Origin: CAVUMR01 sp963742715 | GTDB taxonomy: Bacteria > Actinomycetota > Actinomycetes > Mycobacteriales > Micromonosporaceae | Direction of reading: 5' to 3' | Length of the DNA stretch: 64,000 nt | NCBI GenBank assembly: GCA_963742715.1 | Contig: CAVUMR010000002.1 | Coordinates: 2,170,001 to 2,234,000 of the forward strand | In this document: positions 58,197 to 64,000 of the stretch, one piece after another | Numbering within the stretch: the first letter of the stretch is position 1 | How the letters are laid out: each line of letters opens with the position of its first letter | Notes under the pieces: model-generated | What the model saw: only the letters and a program-made list of their open reading frames with translations | Told to the model about the DNA's origin: nothing | Database searches by the model: none | Translations under genes and position numbers: made by a program

Positions 58197-59828
58197 TCAG
58201 CCGCGACCGGTGACCGGACGGCTGCCGTCGGGCAGCGCGGGGGCCGGCTCGTCCCCGGTACCGACCGCGAACTGCGCGAGCTCGCCGGCCAGTACCGCGT
58301 CCACCAGCGCGTGCACCATGGTGCCGGTGGCTTCGTGCCCGGTGGACAGCAACTCGCCGTGCTCGCGGATCCGGGACACCAGGTCGCCACGGTCGTACGG
58401 CACGAGCGCTCTGATCTCCACCGCCGGCCGCGGCAGCCGTGCCTCTACGGCCGCCCGCAGTTCGGCGATACCGGCGCCGGTACGGGCGGACACGAACAGC
58501 GCGTCCGGCCAGATCCGGCGCAGCCGGGTGAGCGTCTCCGGATCCGCGGCGTCGAGCTTGTTCACCGCCACCAGCTCGGGAACCGAGTCGGCGTTGATGT
58601 CGGCAAGCACCTCTCGTACAGCCGCGACCTGGGCTTCGGGGTCAGGATGCGAACCGTCCACCACATGCACCAACAGGTCCGCGTTGGCGACCTCTTCCAG
58701 GGTCGAGCGGAACGCCTCGACGAGCTGGTGCGGCAGGTGGCGCACGAAGCCGACCGTGTCGGACAGCGTGTACACCCGCCCGTCCGCTCCGCGGGCCCGT
58801 CGGGTGGTCGGGTCGAGGGTGGCGAACAGCGCGTCCTCCACCAGTACGCCCGCACCCGTCAGCCGGTTGAGCAGGCTGGACTTGCCGGCGTTGGTGTAGC
58901 CGCCGATGGCCACGCTGGGAATGGCGTACCGGAGCCGGCCGGACCGCTTGGCCTCGCGGGTGTGACTCATTCCGGCGATGTCGCGCTTGAGCCGGGAGAT
59001 CCGGGACCGGATCCGACGGCGGTCGGTCTCCAGCTTGGTTTCGCCGGGACCACGGCCGCCGATGCCGCCGCCCTGTGCCCCGACCCGGCCGCCGGCCTGG
59101 CGGGACAGGTTGCCGCCCCAGCCGCGCAGGCGGGGCATCAGGTACTGCAGCTGGGCCAGCTCGACCTGGGCCTTGCCCTCCCGGCTCTTGGCGTGCTGGG
59201 CGAAGATGTCGAGGATCAGCGCGGTCCGGTCGACGACCTTGACCTTGACCGACTGCTCCAGGTTGCGCAGCTGGCTCGGGGACAGCTCGCCGTCGCAGAC
59301 GACCGTGTCCGCACCGGTGGCCGCGACCACGTCACGCAGCTCGTCGACCTTGCCGCGCCCCACGTAGCTGGCCGGATCCGGTCGGTACCGGCGCTGGATG
59401 AGCCCCTCGAGCACCACCGAGCCGGCGGTCTCGGCCAGCGCCGCGAGCTCGGCCAGCGAGTTCTCGGCGTCCTCGAGCGAGCCCTCGGTCCACACCCCGA
59501 CCAGCACCACCCGCTCCAGCCGGAGTTGGCGGTACTCGACCTCGGTGACGTCGGTGAGCTCGGTGGACAGGCCGGCGACCCGGCGCAGGGCCTGCCGCTC
59601 GGCACGCTCCAACTCACCGCCGTCGGAAAGATCCACACCATCGGAGCGGCCGGCGGAACGGCCCACGGAACTCCCGTCCGACCCGCCATCGCCGTCGGCA
59701 GAGCCGTCGGAGCCGTCGGAGAGGTGGTCGGGGAAGCCGTCGGCGAGGTCTATGCCGTCGTCGAGAAGATCATCGTCGGACATCGGCTCTGAATCGGCCG
59801 GCTGGGTGACGTGCCACGGTTCTGCCAT
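58197..59828 (-). CDS. hflX: GTPase HflX
   Basis: Ribosome-associated GTPase that splits stalled or stressed 70S ribosomes. 543 residues. The HflX N-terminal domain includes Y-V-G-R-G-K-V-D-E-L and R-T-A-L-I-L-D-I-F-A-Q-H-A, the Gly-rich linker G-G-x-G-G-R-G-P-G-E-T-K-L-E-T-D-R-R is intact, and the G domain has G-Y-T-N-A-G-K-S-S-L (G1), D-T-V-G-F (G3) and N-K-L-D (G4). The first 75 residues are an acidic Ser/Asp/Gly-rich extension with S-D-G-S repeats. Confidence 0.95.
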   Translation of the reverse strand: MAEPWHVTQPADSEPMSDDDLLDDGIDLADGFPDHLSDGSDGSADGDGGSDGSSVGRSAGRSDGVDLSDGGELERAERQALRRVAGLSTELTDVTEVEYRQLRLERVVLVGVWTEGSLEDAENSLAELAALAETAGSVVLEGLIQRRYRPDPASYVGRGKVDELRDVVAATGADTVVCDGELSPSQLRNLEQSVKVKVVDRTALILDIFAQHAKSREGKAQVELAQLQYLMPRLRGWGGNLSRQAGGRVGAQGGGIGGRGPGETKLETDRRRIRSRISRLKRDIAGMSHTREAKRSGRLRYAIPSVAIGGYTNAGKSSLLNRLTGAGVLVEDALFATLDPTTRRARGADGRVYTLSDTVGFVRHLPHQLVEAFRSTLEEVANADLLVHVVDGSHPDPEAQVAAVREVLADINADSVPELVAVNKLDAADPETLTRLRRIWPDALFVSARTGAGIAELRAAVEARLPRPAVEIRALVPYDRGDLVSRIREHGELLSTGHEATGTMVHALVDAVLAGELAQFAVGTGDEPAPALPDGSRPVTGRG

Positions 59829-60145
59829 CCCGTCGATCGTGACACGTATGCGGTGCGGACCGCATCCGCTATCCGCACCGCACCTGCCGGGGCGGGGGCG
59901 AGGTCGAGCCGGGCGGGGGCCGCCGGGGGCGGAACCGGGCGGGGGCCGCGACCAGGCGGAACCGGGCGGGGGGCCGCCGGGGGCGGAACCGGGCGGGGGC
60001 CGCGACCAGGCGGAGCCGGGCGGGGGCCGAGCCAGGGCGCGGCCGGGCCGGGACCAGGCGGGCCGGGCAATCCCCGGGGTGTACCGACGCCGGCGGGCTC
60101 ACACGGGATACTCCTGTCGGCCACGTCATCGCCGAGAGGAGCACC
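59829..60145. other. Intergenic region with G-rich repeats upstream of the malic enzyme
   Basis: 317 bases between divergent genes. From about 59890 to 60062 it is a mosaic of GGCGGGGGCCG and CGACCAGGCGGA/CCGGGCGGG blocks repeated four to five times with strong purine bias. AGAGGAG just before 60146 is the ribosome site of the malic enzyme. G-runs of five to six could form quadruplexes. Confidence 0.5.
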
Positions 60146-61774
<1,629 letters not shown>

Positions 61775-61797
61775 TCCGCCCCACTCCACCCGGCGCC

Positions 61798-61890
61798 GCT
61801 CAGCACGGCCGCGGTCAACCTGGCCGGAGTCAGCACGGCCCGGACAGCGCTGCGCCGCTCAGCACGGCCGAAGTCAGCGCGGCCGGCTGG
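61798..61890. repeat. Degenerate direct repeats between malic enzyme and dapF
   Basis: Five copies of a [C/G]TCAGC[A/G]CGGCC element at irregular 20-27 base steps fill most of the 116-base gap between these convergent genes. No hairpin terminator is evident. Confidence 0.65.
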
Positions 61891-62742
61891 TCAGCGCGGC
61901 AGTTGGCGCGGATCGACGGTGCCGCGGGCGACGAGTACGGCCGGCCCGCCCAGCCAGCACCGGTCGGCGTCGAGGGTCACGGTGAGCCGGCCACCGGGTA
62001 CGTCCACGATGACCGTGCCGGCGGAGCGCTGGTCGGCCCGGCGCAACACGACCGCGGCGACCGCGCAGGCGCCCGAGCCGCACGACTCGGTCTCGCCGGC
62101 GCCCCGCTCGTACACCCGCATCCGGACCCGCAACGGCCGCGGCAACGGCGACTGCCACGAGCCGGCGGCCTCGACGAACTCGACGTTCACCCCGTCCGGA
62201 AACACCGCCGGGTCGTGGCCGGGTGGCGCGGACAGGTCGATCGGGGCCAGGTCGTCCACCAGACAGACCAGGTGCGGATTGCCGGTGGTGACCGCGGTGC
62301 CCGGGTACTCCCGGCCATCGGCGGTCGCGACGCTCGGACCGAGCAGGCGCGGCACCTCCAGACCGACCGCGATCTCGCCGCCGGTCACCCGTACCGGGCA
62401 GACCCCGGACCGGGTCGCCACGGTGAACCGCTCCCCCGTGATCAGCCCGGCGTCGAGCAGATACCGGCTGTACACCCGCAGGCCGTTGCCGCACATCTCG
62501 GCCACCGAGCCGTCGGCGTTCCAGTAGTCCATGAACCATTCGGCGTCGCCGGCGTACCGGACCGCGTCCGGGTGCTTGGCGGACCGGATCACCCGCAACA
62601 CCCCGTCCGCCCCGATCCCGGCCCGCCGGTCGCAGAGCGCCGTGACGAGTTCCGCCGTCAAGCCGACTGTGCCGTCGGCGTCAGGCAACAGCACGAAGTC
62701 GTTCCGGGTGCCGTGCCCGGTCACGAACTCCAGCTTCCCCAT
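61891..62742 (-). CDS. dapF: Diaminopimelate epimerase
   Basis: Interconverts LL- and meso-diaminopimelate for lysine and peptidoglycan synthesis. 283 residues. The two catalytic cysteines are in A-E-M-C-G-N-G-L-R (Cys84) and E-S-C-G-S-G-A-C-A near residue 225. The N-terminus reads F-V-T-G-H-G-T-R-N-D-F-V-L-L. The ATG overlaps the miaA stop (TGATG), so the two are translationally coupled. Confidence 0.95.
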   Translation of the reverse strand: MGKLEFVTGHGTRNDFVLLPDADGTVGLTAELVTALCDRRAGIGADGVLRVIRSAKHPDAVRYAGDAEWFMDYWNADGSVAEMCGNGLRVYSRYLLDAGLITGERFTVATRSGVCPVRVTGGEIAVGLEVPRLLGPSVATADGREYPGTAVTTGNPHLVCLVDDLAPIDLSAPPGHDPAVFPDGVNVEFVEAAGSWQSPLPRPLRVRMRVYERGAGETESCGSGACAVAAVVLRRADQRSAGTVIVDVPGGRLTVTLDADRCWLGGPAVLVARGTVDPRQLPR

Positions 62743-63767
62743 CAGGCCATCATCCCGTACCCGCCGAGGCTGCCGGCCGGCCCGTCCGGAGACAGGTCCG
62801 GGAACGCCTCGCGGACCAGCGCGGACGCGGCCGGTAGGAGGTCGTCGCGGCCGCCATCGAGCCATTCGACCTGCGGGTCCCGCCGGAACCAGGCGCGCTG
62901 GCGGCGGACGAAGCGCCTGGTCGCCTGCACCGTCGCCGCCCGGGCATCGTCGTCGCCGCACTCGCCGGCGAGGTGGCGCAGCACCTGCTGGTACCCGAGC
63001 GCGCGGCTCGCGGTACGACCGCGGCGCAACCCGCGCTCGTCCAGCGCGCGTACCTCGTCGACGAAGCCGGCCGCCCACATCCGGTCCACCCGTTCGGCCA
63101 CCCGCGCGTCCAGGATCTCCGGCGACAGATCGAGTCCGAGGTGTACCGCCCGGTAGACCGGCGCCGGTGCGGGCAGGCCGGCGGTGAACGAGCCGGTCAA
63201 CGTGACCACTTCGAGCGCTCGTACGATCCGCCGGCCGTTGCTGGGCAGGATCGCCGCGGCCGCGGCCGGATCGGCGTCGGCCAGCCGGGCGTGCAGCACC
63301 AGCGGGCCGACCCGGTCGAGCTCGGTCTCCAACTCGGCCCGCAGCACCGGATCGGTGCCGGGGAACTCGAGGTTGTCCAGGGCCGCGCGGACGTACAGGC
63401 CGGACCCGCCGACCAGCACCGGCACCCGGCCCGCCGCCAGCAGGCGGTCGATGGTGTCCCGGGCCCGCCGCTGGTACTCGGCCACGCTGGCCGGCTCGGT
63501 CACCTCCCACAGATCAAGCAGCTGATGGGGTACGCCGTGCCGCTCGGCGACGGTCAGCTTGGCGGTACCGATGTCCATCCCCCGGTACAGCTGCATCGAG
63601 TCGGCGTTGACGACCTCGCCGCCGAGTTCCCGGGCCAGCGTGACGCCGAGCGCCGACTTGCCGGTGGCGGTCGGGCCGACCACCGCGATCACCGGCCCGG
63701 GCAGCAGCTCCGAACCGGGCTGCTCCGGACCGGGCAGCTCTGGGCCGGGCAGCTCAGCGCCGGTCAT
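62742..63767 (-). CDS. miaA: tRNA dimethylallyltransferase
   Basis: Adds a dimethylallyl group to adenosine 37 of tRNAs reading codons that begin with U. 341 residues. Walker A G-P-T-A-T-G-K-S is at residues 31-38, then D-S-M-Q-L-Y-R-G-M-D-I-G-T-A-K, G-G-S-G-L-Y, and R-A-L-G-Y-Q-Q-V-L near residue 245. The first 25 residues contain three E-L/Q-P-G-P/S repeats. ATG 63767 is chosen because it overlaps the stop of the upstream gene (ATGA); a GTG lies three codons earlier. Confidence 0.95.
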   Translation of the reverse strand: MTGAELPGPELPGPEQPGSELLPGPVIAVVGPTATGKSALGVTLARELGGEVVNADSMQLYRGMDIGTAKLTVAERHGVPHQLLDLWEVTEPASVAEYQRRARDTIDRLLAAGRVPVLVGGSGLYVRAALDNLEFPGTDPVLRAELETELDRVGPLVLHARLADADPAAAAAILPSNGRRIVRALEVVTLTGSFTAGLPAPAPVYRAVHLGLDLSPEILDARVAERVDRMWAAGFVDEVRALDERGLRRGRTASRALGYQQVLRHLAGECGDDDARAATVQATRRFVRRQRAWFRRDPQVEWLDGGRDDLLPAASALVREAFPDLSPDGPAGSLGGYGMMA

Positions 63768-64000
63768 GCCGTCCACCAGTTCGCGACGAAGTACCCGACG
63801 CCGTACGGAGCGTCGTGATACCGCAGCTCAGCGCGCCAGCCACGGCCGGCCGCGGCACCGGCGAGCACCTGCCAGGGCGCCCGCCCGGCCACCAGCAGCT
63901 GATCGGCCAGCGCCGGATCGAGTCCGGCCAGCGCGTCCAGATCGGCGGTACCGAGGGCGGCGGCGACAACGGTGTCGAACGGCTCGGCCCGGTCGTCGTG
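63764..64000 (-). CDS. Dioxygenase-subunit-B-like protein (N-terminally cut by the window edge)
   Basis: The last 78 codons of a minus-strand gene that continues beyond the right edge. The visible part is Ala/Leu/Asp-rich and ends G-V-G-Y-F-V-A-N-W-W-T-A, a C-terminus typical of the class III extradiol-dioxygenase subunit-B-like proteins that lie upstream of miaA in many actinobacteria (Rv2728c type). Function unknown. Its stop overlaps the miaA start by 4 bases, so it heads a coupled unit with miaA and dapF. Confidence 0.8.
   Translation of the reverse strand, partial: HDDRAEPFDTVVAAALGTADLDALAGLDPALADQLLVAGRAPWQVLAGAAAGRGWRAELRYHDAPYGVGYFVANWWTA

Overview
The window is about 72% GC, densely packed, with GTG/TTG starts, many 4-base ATGA/GTGA gene overlaps and Gly/Ala/Arg-rich proteins. 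Gene content (HrdB/SigA and SigB sigma factors, IdeR, LexA with actinobacterial SOS boxes, F420-type LLM oxidoreductase, DUF3039/3093/3099/3159/3710/4193/7455 proteins, class II ribonucleotide reductase NrdJ with NrdR) marks a chromosomal segment of a high-GC actinobacterium, most likely Micromonosporaceae-like. I infer this from content and not from a search. No tRNA, rRNA, CRISPR array, prophage or insertion sequence was seen.

Layout. 1-5.2 kb: a five-gene peptide/nickel-type ABC importer (its lipoprotein is cut by the left edge). 5.2-10.2 kb: a xylose-type sugar ABC importer (xylH, xylG, xylF on the minus strand) with a divergent ROK repressor. 10.2-15.2 kb: a TrmA/RlmD-type RNA methyltransferase and a KimA-family potassium importer, divergent from two RCK (TrkA-type) proteins. 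15.2-24.2 kb: the conserved actinobacterial core DUF3159, OB-fold, DUF3710, dut, DUF3093, an EcsC-like hypothetical, DUF4193, a Cei/LytR_C protein, an inositol monophosphatase, the primary sigma factor and a DUF7455 zinc protein. 24.3-34.3 kb: SF2 helicase, YihY/BrkB, DUF3039, pseudouridine catabolism (psuG plus PfkB kinase), DUF3099, HhH-GPD repair protein, a class I methyltransferase, dtd and sigB. 34.4-40 kb: a GNAT/acyl-CoA-synthetase fusion (protein acetyltransferase type) followed by the deacetylase acuC, a rhodanese and ideR. 40-48.2 kb is more accessory: GNAT, lipoprotein, LLM oxidoreductase, MMPL transporter with divergent TetR, and two small phosphotransferases, with many minisatellites. 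48.4-64 kb: nrdR-nrdJ (nrdJ carries a 429-residue intein), a LysM protein divergent from lexA with two SOS boxes, a membrane beta-propeller protein, hflX, an ACT-malic enzyme, dapF, miaA and a truncated dioxygenase-B-like gene.

How it fits together. The order potassium-RCK-dut-cei-suhB-sigA, brkB-DUF3039, sigB/ideR and nrdR-LysM-lexA-hflX-dapF-miaA recalls the Rv2689c-Rv2728c interval of Mycobacterium tuberculosis, so most of the window is an old vertically inherited core with interruptions. The most interesting signals are the intein in nrdJ, the SOS-controlled LysM/lexA pair, a DnaA-box and NrdR-box cluster ahead of nrdR, the acetyltransferase/deacetylase pair, pervasive in-frame short tandem repeat expansions, and a strong local excess of the word GTAC.
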